Assembly (NCBI GenBank): GCA_018398815.1
Contig: CM031601.1
Location: forward strand, 14,867,926 to 14,894,736
Source of the DNA: Conus ventricosus
Taxonomy: Eukaryota; Mollusca; Gastropoda; Neogastropoda; Conidae
Direction of reading: 5' to 3'
Length of the DNA stretch: 26,811 nucleotides
In this document: positions 1 through 7,399 of the stretch, piece by piece
Position numbering within the stretch: the stretch's first letter is position 1
Layout of the letters: each line of letters starts with the position of its first letter
Notes under the pieces: generated by a model
What the model was told of the DNA's origin: nothing
Database searches by the model: none
The model's input: the letters and a program-made list of their open reading frames with translations, nothing else
Translations under genes and position numbers: made by a program

Positions 1-190
1 AAGATCGGAGCATGAGCCTATACCCTGTGCTAAAACACGCAGACAACAAACACGGAAGACAAAGAAAAAGTTTTTGTTTTCTGGCCAGTGTGATTTACTT
101 TGTGAAAGTAACTTGTGTCAACATATTGATTGAATGTAATCCATCCAACGTGTCCCTCTCTTCTGTCTCTCTCTGTCTGTGCCCCCCCCC

Positions 191-191
<1 letters not shown>

Positions 192-241
<50 letters not shown>
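192..241. repeat. (TC)n microsatellite
   Basis: An almost pure TC dinucleotide run follows a run of C. It is one of at least four TC/GA tracts in the window. Confidence 0.95.
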
Positions 242-243
<2 letters not shown>

Positions 244-559
244 CTTTCTCATCTTCTCTCTTTTTTCTCAACCCCTCCTCCCACTTCTTCTGCAAAACCT
301 ACTTTTCTTTTCTTTTTTTTTTTTTTTTTCAAATGAGAAATGTTGAATTTTTTTTTCTTGCTTGTGGGATTGCTGAATTCTCTTCTTTTTTTTTTCTCCA
401 AAATTCTTACTGCTTATGTATGTCCTATGTTCATGTAAATGTTGGAAATGAAATTAAAAAAAAAAAGTTAAAAAAAAAAGCTGAAGTTCTTATTTACTGA
501 TGACAGAAAGCACATGTTAAAGAGGACAGTTCACAAACAGAGAACAGGAGGAGAAAGAG

Positions 560-960
560 AGAGAAAGAAAGGGAGTTAATGGGGGAGGGGGCGGTTGAAG
601 AGATTAGGCGGGAAATGGCGGGTGGGTGGGGAGTTGGGGGGGGGGGGGGGGGGGTGAGGGGGGGGGGGGGGGGGCAGGGATTAGAATGGAACTGGATCTC
701 TTCTACTTCGTGACATTCACGGCAAAAACTGTTGATGCGTGACAGCAATGTGGATGAGATGGATTCCAGAGGCGTAGAAAACGGAAAAAGTTGGGCGCGG
801 GAGGGGGGGGAAAGGGGGGGGGGGGGGGGGGGGGGGAGAGGGGGCAGGCTATTTTCCACTCTCTCCTCCCTATCCAAATGTCGGGGGGGGGGGGGGGGGG
901 GAATGCAGATTTGTGTGCCTGTGTGTGTTTCACGTGCGTGTGGGCGTGGGGGGGGTGTTA
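560..960. repeat. G-rich block with four long G-runs
   Basis: Long uninterrupted G-runs lie at about 636-654, 658-674, 817-836 and 883-901. Purine-rich (GA) sequence surrounds them and a GT-rich stretch follows. All G-runs are on the + strand, so the + strand could form G-quadruplexes. Homopolymer length is unreliable in many assemblies, so exact run lengths should not be trusted. Confidence 0.8.
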
Positions 961-1331
961 GTCGTGTGCGTGGCGCGCGTGCGTGCGTGTTGTTTTTGGG
1001 TGTTGCCTCCGTTTGCTATGTGTATACGTTCAAGCATGCCTTTTCACTTTCGCGATTGTATGGCGTTTGAGGGGGCATGCATCAACATGTTTTATTTCTG
1101 TATTTTTGTATGTGGTGAGATGTCTTTTCACGGGACGTGTGCGTTGGTGGGGATGGGGGGTGTGAGGAGTGGACGGAGGCCTGCAGGGGGGGAGGGGCGG
1201 CTGGATGGGGAGGAGGGATGGAAAAAGAGAACAGTTCGCGGATGTGAGAACATTAGTCTGTGAATAGTTTTCAGTAGTTGATGACTTGATGCCTGGCCTC
1301 ATTCTTGTCCCAAAGTCCCCTGAGGAAGACC

Positions 1332-1336
<5 letters not shown>

Positions 1337-1370
<34 letters not shown>
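1337..1370. repeat. (CT)n microsatellite
   Basis: A pure CT dinucleotide run is followed directly by an alternating AT stretch (1371-1389). It begins right after a short segment at 1318-1332 that resembles the start of the ribozyme-like motif seen again at 1490. Confidence 0.9.
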
Positions 1371-1376
<6 letters not shown>

Positions 1377-1487
1377 TATATATATAATGCTGAACAATTA
1401 AGTAGTGGGGGAAAACAAGTGCAGGCTAACAATTCTTCAGTCCTGAACTGTGTTCAGTGACCCAAGTCAACTATCATCAAGTTCATT

Positions 1488-1525
1488 CCCTGTTGAAGTG
1501 TCTACGACACGAAACGTTGGACATC
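1488..1525 (+). other. Degenerate hammerhead-like motif
   Basis: The order is CTGTTGA (1490-1496), a perfect 5-bp hairpin GTGTC-tac-GACAC (1498-1510), then GAAA (1511-1514) followed by a short self-complementary ACGT. This is the layout of a type-I hammerhead core. However, core position 6 is T instead of A, and there is one extra A before the hairpin. A weak stem I (TCC with GGA) is possible. It could be a decayed ribozyme or an unrelated repeat-family signature; self-cleavage is doubtful. Confidence 0.3.
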
Positions 1526-1612
1526 TCCTCTCCAGGTACTCCTTTTGCCACCTTTTCCCTTTATTTAATTCTTCAGTCGTTATAGTAATGACTTGACAAA
1601 GATTTGAACTTT

Positions 1613-1636
1613 AAAAAAAAAAAAAAAAAAAAAAAA
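1613..1636 (+). repeat. Poly-A tract
   Basis: A run of 24 A. It could be the 3' tail of a retroposed sequence on the + strand, but no body or target duplication was identified. Confidence 0.6.
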
Positions 1637-1749
1637 GATTTTTTGGAAGATGAAGGAAATGGGGGAATATATTATAAATATGAGAAGCCCTTCACTAGCT
1701 GCCTGAGGGAACCATCGTAATCCCTCTCAAAGGCACATTTATTTATATT

Positions 1750-1803
1750 GCCTGCTCCTAGGCCTTTCGTCCGCTGGATCGGACTCATCAGGGAGACACA
1801 GCT
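1750..1803 (-). ncRNA. Type-I hammerhead ribozyme (predicted)
   Basis: Read on the minus strand, the invariant core is complete. CTGATGA is at 1791-1785. Stem II follows with GTCCG, loop ATCCAG, then CGGAC (1784-1769), so the closing pair is the consensus G-C. GAAA is at 1768-1765. Next comes a minimal self-complementary stem III (AGGCCT, 1765-1760), then A at 1759 as the residue before the predicted cut, so the nucleotides around the site read UA. Stem I pairs CTCC (1795-1792) with GGAG (1758-1755), with a possible second helix CTG/CAG beyond a bulge. Very short stem III is known for hammerheads of Penelope-like elements and retrozymes, which may act as dimers. The host element is not identified here. 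Confidence 0.7.
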
Positions 1804-2126
1804 AATTGTGTCTGTGCTCTTGGTGTCAAATAGAGACACACCACAGTCCATGATTCTGTGGTGTTCTCCCCTACCAAGGGTTCGAAAAAAGAATCCAACA
1901 GCAGCCTCAAAGCAGCCAGTGAAGGGTAATAAATGGAACAAACAAAAGTGTGGAGAGGAAAAAAGTCGCTGAAAAACTAAAAGCATTATTTAAACAGTAT
2001 AAAATATAGGGGACAATCTTTGAGCCTATGCTTGAGGATCCATTCAAGGATGCAAGGGAGGTCAAAAGATATGGAACAGTCTGAGTGGTCAGCTCTGCTG
2101 TTCAATAACCCAAGCATTGTGAGTGG

Positions 2127-2421
2127 CTATATATTATATAAACCTGATTTTGTCTGTCCGTCTGTTCGCTTATACACGTCCACAGTTTTAGGCCGATCGC
2201 ACCAAATTTGGTATCTTTGCTGTCCTACTAAACAGCAACGTTGGGTCTGCGATCACGTGACTCATTGCGTCGTGACGCAATTTGCGTCCACAGACGGAAA
2301 ACTGGACATCGGAACGCTACACGACAGACAAACTCACCAGGGCGAGACGGGGTCGAAGCGCGTTCTGAGTTTGGGTTAAATGTCGCATTAAGGCTGACAC
2401 ATCTATATGACGTCAAAATGT
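2127..2421. repeat. Interspersed repeat, copy 1 (Helitron/MITE-like)
   Basis: The copy starts with an AT-rich segment related to the terminus at 2670 (tatataaacctgattttgtc here, tatataaagctgagtttgtc there) and runs through the same interior as the copies at 2683 and 2932. Shared blocks are ccacagtttt, gccgatcg, aaatttggtat, gatcacgtga, gacggggtcgaagcgcgttc and atgacgtcaaa. It contains an 18-nt palindrome (ATTGCGTC-GT-GACGCAAT, about 2264-2281). No coding potential is evident. Confidence 0.8.
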
Positions 2422-2504
2422 TTCAGACTGTCGTAAAATTATCTTTACGTAATCTCCATCGCAACCGCTTGAATAAGTCCTTATGGGATAAAAGCCAGCC
2501 TTCG

Positions 2505-2665
2505 TATATTCCCATGAACGATCATTGCTATACAATCTTTGTTATTTCCGTGAATAATCATTACTGTACAACCTTTGTTGTATTCCATAGAGAATCATTA
2601 CTGTGCAATCTAAGTTATATTCCATGTATTCCATAGAGGATCATTATTGTACAATCTACCTTATC
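2505..2665. repeat. Short tandem array, about four units of 35-50 bp
   Basis: Repeated units contain atcattactgtacaatct followed by ttgt and attcca. Examples begin near 2520, 2558, 2595 and 2640. The units differ by several bases and by length. The array lies between two copies of the interspersed repeat. Confidence 0.75.
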
Positions 2666-2669
2666 AATT

Positions 2670-3140
2670 ATCTATTATATAAAGCTGAGTTTGTCTGTCT
2701 GTTCGCTTATACACGCCCACAGTTTTGGCCGATCGCCATCAAAATTTGGTATCAAGTATCCTTGCTGTCCTACAAACAGCACGTTGGGTCGGCGATCACG
2801 TGACGCAAACTGGACATCGGAACGCTAAAACGACAAACTCACCGGGCCGAGACGGGGTCGAAGCGCGTTCTGAATTTGGGTTAAATGACGCTTAAGCCTG
2901 ACACATCCTTATGACGTCAAATGTCACGTGACGCAAAACTGAACATCGGAACACACACGGCCACAGTTTTAGGCCGATCGGCACCAAATTTGGTATCAAG
3001 TATCCTTGGTATCCTACAAACAGCAACGTCAGATCGGTAATCACGTGACGCATTGCGTCGTGACGCAATTTGCGTCCACAGACGCAAAACTTAACGTCGG
3101 AACACTACACAACAGACAAACTCAGCTTTATATAATAGAT
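2670..3140. mobile_element. 471-bp element with perfect 29-bp terminal inverted repeats
   Basis: Positions 2670-2698 are the exact reverse complement of 3112-3140 (both contain tataaagctgagtttgtctg on the appropriate strand). The interior contains two further partial copies of the repeat starting at 2683 and about 2932. The 18-nt palindrome ATTGCGTC-GT-GACGCAAT recurs near 3052-3069. There is no ORF, so it would be non-autonomous. Terminal sequence of this style (AT-rich, then gagtttgtctgtctg) resembles my recollection of Helitron/Helentron ends; a TIR-type MITE is the alternative. No target duplication could be fixed because the flanks are AT-repetitive. Confidence 0.65.
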
Positions 3141-3172
3141 TTACTATATAATAGATTTACTATATAATAGAT
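3141..3172. repeat. 16-bp direct repeat of the element end
   Basis: The unit ttactatataatagat is repeated twice directly after the right terminal repeat, whose own end is tataatagat. The end sequence has thus been reiterated in tandem. Confidence 0.8.
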
Positions 3173-3717
3173 TTGGAAAAGTGTTCACGTGAATGTTTAG
3201 GGGAAAAAAATATCGAACAAAACGCGCATACCCCCCAAAATTTCATTTGAATTTTTGACGAAACCATGAACTTGTGATTCACGAAGGTCATTCATGACAA
3301 AAACTATGTAAACAACATTAGAGAGCTGTGAGGTATTCACAAAAAAATCGCACAAGAGAAATCCCAAGAAAAAGACGTGGTGTCCATTGCCTGTTCTGCA
3401 CACGTCGCAGCGACTGAATGACATTATGAACGTTTGACAATAATCAGAATTCTTCTGTATCACTTGACCATGTGTAGATCTGTGGTAAGTCAACGTCCAT
3501 TTCTATTTCGCAAATCTATTATTTATTCTTTAGTACAAACTCCGAAGCAGCCGAACTTTTCGGCTCATCCAAAAAGTCTGTGCTTTCGGGCATCGCGATT
3601 CCATCTAATTTCTTCTCTGTTCTATAGATTTGAATATCAAAACATACACGCCTAGAAAGGCTGAATTAACCTTCTTTTATTTATATATGTTTTATTCTTC
3701 CACTCAAACTTAAAATC
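3173..3717. other. No gene recognised
   Basis: This is AT-rich sequence with short open frames on both strands and no recognisable protein similarity. It may be the upstream part of the element that carries the Arg/Glu-rich ORF at 3718. I see no other structure. Confidence 0.5.
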
Positions 3718-4092
3718 GTGACAATACCGCCCAAAAAGAGAACCCGGCTCACACGCTCTTCTTCTGCTACGGCCAGAGTTCAACGTTCTCGATCAGAAGA
3801 AAGCAGTGAGGAGAGATATGCGAGACAACAGAAAGACAGAAAACGCAAGGCAGCACGTAGACACCAAGAGACAACCGAACAGAGGGAAGGTAGACGAAAA
3901 AGCGACAGAGAACGCAAAGCAGCACGTAGAGAGCAAGAAACGTTAGAACAGAGGGAAGGTAGACGAAAAAGTGATAAAGAACGCAAGGCAACAAATAGAC
4001 AGCAAGAAAGTCAACAGCATAGACAGGTTAGAATAGAACAAGAACATGACAGACGTGTGAGCGCTAGGGTTTATCACAACCAACCAACTTAG
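3718..4092 (+). pseudogene. Arg/Glu-rich repeat protein, likely N-terminus of a Helitron-type protein
   Basis: The 124-codon frame opens with GTG, so the true start is uncertain or lies upstream. The product is very basic and consists of about four imperfect repeats of roughly 22 residues, centred on REGRRKSDRERKAARR preceded by QETxEQ. It is predicted to be an alpha-helical, charged coiled region. Arrays of this kind precede the helicase-like and Rep regions of Helitron proteins in many animals (recollection, not a search). Downstream DNA runs into the N gap at 4212, so the catalytic part cannot be seen. The Helitron-like terminal sequences at 2670 and 3140 support the reading. Any unrelated RE-rich protein fragment is the alternative. 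Confidence 0.45.
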
Positions 4093-4211
4093 ATGCTTAA
4101 CTCAGCATTTCATACAGCGCTTCAACATCTCCATAACCGAAGACGTTTTCATCGCACTTTGTCAGCAGAGGACAGCCTTCAGAAGCATCCACAGTAATCA
4201 GAAGCACCCCT
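4093..4211. other. Short unassigned stretch before the gap
   Basis: Both strands are open for about 30-40 codons, but neither translation is recognised. The sequence is cut off by the N run, so its membership in the Helitron-like fragment cannot be decided. Confidence 0.4.
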
Positions 4212-4311
4212 NNNNNNNNNNNNNNNNNNNNNNNNNNNNNNNNNNNNNNNNNNNNNNNNNNNNNNNNNNNNNNNNNNNNNNNNNNNNNNNNNNNNNNNNN
4301 NNNNNNNNNNN
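4212..4311. other. Assembly gap (100 N)
   Basis: Exactly 100 N bases, the conventional size for a scaffold gap of unknown length. Sequence left and right of it need not be adjacent in the genome. Confidence 0.98.
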
Positions 4312-4773
4312 ATCTTGAAATGGTTGGAATAGTGATCATGCAAATGTATTTTGATATTGGATAACAACAAATGAGTATTTTCAGCCTTTGTTAAATCTGT
4401 ATGCTCAATATCAAAATGTGCTCGTGTTAGTTTCCAGGGAGGGATGGGAGACACAATAGATCTTTTTGCAATAGATGTTAGTTTGATATCTGAGGATTCT
4501 AAAATCGAGAAGTATTGTTCTTAGAGTCGTTTGAGATGAAATATTTTTTCCCCTTTTGGAAAATCAGTGTCCGATTTAATATTTATTTCAGAGCTTATAT
4601 TGTTGTCTATAGTAGAACTTTTTATAACAAACTTGGTGCATGCGAGATTCCTATATTCTTCCAGTGGTAATTCCCAGCAGCTCTGTATGCTTTTGTACAA
4701 GAGGCATGGACTGGTAGTCCCATGGCTATCTTATATGCTTTGGAATCAATACTCTGAAGTTTTTCAGTAAGTA
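4312..4773 (-). pseudogene. LINE-A, 3' part (region after reverse transcriptase)
   Basis: Read on the minus strand from 4773, the open segments include LQSIDSKAYKIAMGLP, LPLEEYRNLACTKFVIKSS and then, in the long frame at 4454, SPIPPWKLTRAHFDIEHTDL. The last matches the connector that precedes the RNase H domain in non-LTR retrotransposons of the I/Jockey kind (family knowledge). At least two frame changes and a stop are present. The RNase H core itself would fall in the N gap. This is the continuation of the reverse transcriptase at 20028-21040, because the Polinton interrupts it exactly at the 6-bp target duplication. Confidence 0.8.
4768..4773. repeat. Polinton target-site duplication, left copy
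   Basis: taagta, identical to the copy at 20022-20027. Six bases is the duplication size known for Polintons/Mavericks. Confidence 0.9.
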
Positions 4774-4951
4774 AGAGAACAGGAAAACACCGATTCTAAC
4801 TCACCCTAGCCCTCACCTAGGTTCGGGGCTAGGGCGACCTAGAATCGGTGTTTTCCTGTCTCTGACAAGTAAGACTTCAATAACCAAAAAATAACGATTA
4901 TCTACAAACAAACATACTGTGCAGGGTTATCCATTTTCAATACTAATTTAC
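4774..4951 (+). repeat. Polinton left terminal inverted repeat with palindromic tip
   Basis: It matches the reverse complement of 19844-20021 along its full length. The outer part (4774-4863) is itself an imperfect palindrome: arm 4774-4798 pairs with 4840-4863, an inner stem CCCTAGCC (4804-4811) pairs with GGCTAGGG (4827-4834), and a CCTAGG palindrome lies in the loop (4816-4821). Compared with the right copy, the outer 90 bp differ by one missing T only. The inner 88 bp differ by about six substitutions, all transitions. In this family the ends are expected to serve as protein-primed replication origins and integrase substrates. Confidence 0.93.
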
Positions 4952-4962
4952 TAAAGTTTCAG

Positions 4963-5047
4963 AGAGTAACGTTAGGGGAAAGTAGCCGCGGCTGAACACG
5001 CCCCATAGAGTAACGTAGGGAAAGCAGCCGCGGCTGAACGCCCCCAT
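4963..5047. repeat. Two direct repeats of 44 and 41 bp
   Basis: Units 4963-5006 and 5007-5047 both run agagtaacgt...ccgcggctgaac...ccccat and differ by a few single-base changes. Each contains the CCGCGG palindrome. They lie just inside the left terminal repeat, a position where regulatory or replication elements could sit; function unknown. Confidence 0.85.
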
Positions 5048-5258
5048 ATACACGCCCGGTGCACTAGGCTATCCGATTACTTCACAGCGTGGGGCCGTCA
5101 GCAGAGCCAAAGCCCGTTAAGGTCAAGTTGTCCTCAGAGCAACGTGCGAAGGAAATTGCTTGCGGTTTTAAATAATATTTTCATTTAGCACGGAGGAGAG
5201 ACCAGTCTCGGAGCCATAGACATAGTGTTCTGCGTTTCACAAAATACGTGCGTATGCA

Positions 5259-5304
<46 letters not shown>

Positions 5305-5789
5305 CACACACAACACACACACACAGTTGACACAGCGGTTCTGGCGGTTCATTGCGATACTGTAATTAACCAACTGTAAGGGTTGGTGGCGCTTACCTGG
5401 CCATGTTAACCCGACCTTTTCTCTTCTAAGTCCACTAGGCATGCGTAGTAACAAGTACAACCGCAATCATGTGGCCCCGCGTGCCAGCTGCCCGCTGCGT
5501 GAGCCGCATAAAACTAGCCCTTTACCCCTCTTCTCCCCTCCTTTTCACCCCACTCCCTCACGCCGAGCCTGCCACATTACAATATATTTGCATCAGCCTT
5601 CTCGAAGCTTCTTTTCCACGTCAATACTCCCACGTGATCACAGCCTGGCCAATTAGCGAGGGGTTACATTTAAGCGTAGGCTTACGGGCGCTCACATGAC
5701 TATGTTAACCCACACATTCTTCCACTGACTGCCGGACGAGCAGGACGCGTTTACTGTGCTGTGTTTGTGTTTGGTTGAGTTATTCTAAA
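5048..5789. other. Non-coding subterminal region with (CA)n
   Basis: No gene is recognised. It contains the (CA)n tract at 5256-5324. Two loosely similar segments sharing an atgttaaccc core (about 5385-5430 and 5685-5720) may be a decayed duplication. The segment directly before 5790 could hold the promoter of the first + strand gene. Confidence 0.6.
5256..5324. repeat. (CA)n microsatellite inside the Polinton
   Basis: A CA dinucleotide tract with two acaac interruptions near its right end. Confidence 0.95.
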
Positions 5790-6381
5790 ATGGCGAACCG
5801 GTTTACTGATGAACAGGTTGTGCTATTCAAGACCACAAGTTTTACTTTAACTGTATGTTAGAGTATTTGTCAAAAAAGGAACTAGGTGAAGCATGTTCTT
5901 TACCAGTTAAACCGAAAAGAAGCATTGCTTTTCTAGAAGGTGGGGAAGAAAAAAACGAACTGACTGCTTTGGAAATGGACGACTATCTTAAAGGCTTGTT
6001 GGTTCAAGAAAATGAAAACGCTGAAGGCAATATTGCTGAACAAATAGCTGATTTCAATGGGGTTTTTGACTATCGATGAATGGTCCTTTTTTAAAAAAAT
6101 GGCGCTGCATTGTTGAAAGTTGGCCGAAGAAAAACAATCCATCATGCATTGATTGTTGGTCACTGGCTTGAGACAGCTAAAGCCATGTTTAAAAGAACAA
6201 AAACGCGTCAAACATGGCGTTCATTTCTTAAGGCGGAGGTAAACATGTCTGATTCGTATGCTAGAAAACTTATTCAACTTTCTATGTGTTTTTATAACTA
6301 TCCTAAATTTCACAAGCTAGAATTAGTATAAATGAACTGTGTAGCAAGCGTCAACTATCATTGAACTATGTAACTGGATAA
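5790..6381 (+). pseudogene. Polinton gene of unknown function, broken
   Basis: ATG at 5790 (MANRFTDEQVVLF) is preceded by ttctaaa, similar to other starts in the element. The reading frame changes near 5830, again between about 6060 and 6110 (a homopolymer region), and once more near 6325; the last good frame ends with TAA at 6379-6381. Total length would be near 195 residues. The middle is acidic (about 5855-6079). The C-terminal third contains KAMFKRTKTRQTWRSFL and SDSYARKLIQLSMCFYNYP, a basic helical segment that looks like a DNA-binding region, but I cannot name a family. It is the leftmost gene, alone on its strand and next to the repeat-rich region. Low sequence complexity is absent, so a real gene is likely. 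Confidence 0.5.
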
Positions 6382-6614
6382 CAATTTTCGAATGTTCTGC
6401 AAAACTAGATAGGGTTAGCAGACCTTAGTACATCTACCAGTATGGAGAGGAGTAGTGTGTGGCCAGCACTATCTTCATATAAATGCTCCAAATATACAAT
6501 GACGGATGTACTACTACTGGCGATTAAAGCCGCCATAAAAGCTTGGCTACAGCAATAACTGCTGTAACTCTGCCAAAGCAGTTGCAAGCCTGGTTGAGAA
6601 AAGAGGAGCAGAGC

Positions 6615-6780
6615 AAACTAAGCCAAACGACCCTACTGTGATCGCTTGCCGCCAATGACGTCAGCACCTGCAAAGCTCAGCGGCAAACTAGCCAAACGAC
6701 CCCAGTGTGATCGCTTGACTGCAAAGCGCGGCAGCACCTGCAAAGCACAAACGACCCCAGTGTGATCGCTTGGCTTAGTT
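6615..6780. repeat. Three imperfect direct repeats (aaacgacccc...tgtgatcgcttg)
   Basis: The core aaacgaccccagtgtgatcg followed by cttg occurs near 6636 (with ctactg), 6694 and 6748. Segments cagcacctgcaaag lie between cores at about 6662 and 6731. Unit spacing is about 54-58 bp. Confidence 0.8.
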
Positions 6781-6885
6781 GATTGAGGTTGCGCCGCGGG
6801 ACACAACCTGTTTAGTCACAAAGCAAGAAGTGGCCCTAGTAGTTTCACTTCTTGTTTGTTTGTTGGTGTTTGTGTGTTTTGTCCT

Positions 6886-6965
6886 ACCCCACGCATGCAC
6901 ACCCCCCACCCCACGCATGCACACCCCCCCCCCACCCTACCCCCCCCATCCCATGCATGCACACA
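6886..6965. repeat. C-rich tandem repeat with GCATGC
   Basis: Three to four units of cgcatgcacacc (or catgcatgcacac) are separated by C-runs. ATGCAT/GCATGC palindromes recur. Confidence 0.8.
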
Positions 6966-7130
6966 CTTAAGTCATTTCTAAGTTCTTACTTAAGTCATCC
7001 TCAAGTTCTTAATTAGTTCTTAATTAAGTTCTTAATTAAGTTCTTAATAAGTTTTATTAGTTCTTAATTAAGTTACCTCAAGATTGTAATTAAGTCGTCC
7101 TTTAAGTACAAACCAAGTTCTTAATCAAGT
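6966..7130. repeat. AT-rich minisatellite (aagttcttaatt unit)
   Basis: About ten degenerate units of 13-15 bp are built on aagttcttaatt; the best are at 7005-7050. Many contain TTAATTAA. The very low GC gives an easily melted tract. Confidence 0.85.
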
Positions 7131-7154
7131 TATCTTATAATTATCAAAAAAAAT

Positions 7155-7396
7155 CTATGTTTTTATCTTAAATAGTAGATGCTTAATATAGTACACACAT
7201 GCCTCAAAAAACGCGTCATCGTTGAGGATGTCTTGCTTAACCCCCTTGGTGTGAGATCGGTCAACATAGATCTTAATGAATTTCTTACATCCTAAGCAAC
7301 GCATTGATTACAATTCTGGTCTATGGAAATGTCTTTTATAGACTCCATGTCTTTATTTATTGACTTCATCATTTTAAACAAATAATAATCCGCCAT
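7155..7396 (-). pseudogene. Small Cys-containing Polinton ORF, one frame break
   Basis: ATG at 7396 (MADYYLFKMMKSINKD) lies directly after the stop of the upstream minus-strand gene (stop 7402-7400), so the two are likely transcribed together. The frame changes near 7300 around a Cys-rich point (QNCN in the first frame, CLGCKKFIKIYV in the second). The second frame then stays open to TAG at 7157-7155. Length would be about 78 residues. The CxxC pair hints at a small metal-binding site, but no family is recognised. Chance ORFs this small are possible; the tight spacing is the main support. Confidence 0.4.
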
Positions 7397-7399
7397 GAT

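Larger units (their letters stand above)
1..1336. other. Non-coding, low-complexity left edge
   Basis: No credible gene is visible. The stretch holds a (TC)n microsatellite, T-runs near 308-329, A-runs near 455-480, a G-rich block and a GT-rich block around 910-1000. The open frames here translate simple repeats (Leu/Ser, Gly or Pro runs), so I do not treat them as coding. Confidence 0.7.
6382..7154. other. Repeat-rich non-coding region of the Polinton
   Basis: There is no gene here. It contains three repeat blocks, listed separately (6615-6780, 6886-6965, 6966-7130). It lies between a + strand gene and a minus-strand gene that both point towards it. It could be a regulatory or replication region, or simply expandable filler. 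Confidence 0.6.

Noticed and set aside
2..12. Possible sequencing adapter at the window start (agatcgga)
   Set aside because: Only the first eight bases agree with the common adapter start and the following bases diverge, so chance identity is more likely.
12..500. 162-codon open frame with Leu/Ser repeats
   Set aside because: It is the translation of TC microsatellite and T-runs, with no protein-like composition outside the repeats.
494..1302. Several Gly-, Pro- or Val-rich open frames on both strands
   Set aside because: All derive from the G-rich and GT-rich simple sequence; no start context, domains or supported frame.
1672..1986. 104-codon minus-strand frame across the hammerhead motif
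   Set aside because: The segment is better explained by the ribozyme structure; the translation is not recognisable.
2127..3172. CRISPR-like array of repeats
   Set aside because: Repeats are long, divergent, nested and flanked by inverted terminal repeats, with no uniform spacers. This is a eukaryotic transposon cluster.
5185..5466. 93-codon frame containing a Cys/Val run
   Set aside because: It is the reverse reading of the CA microsatellite.
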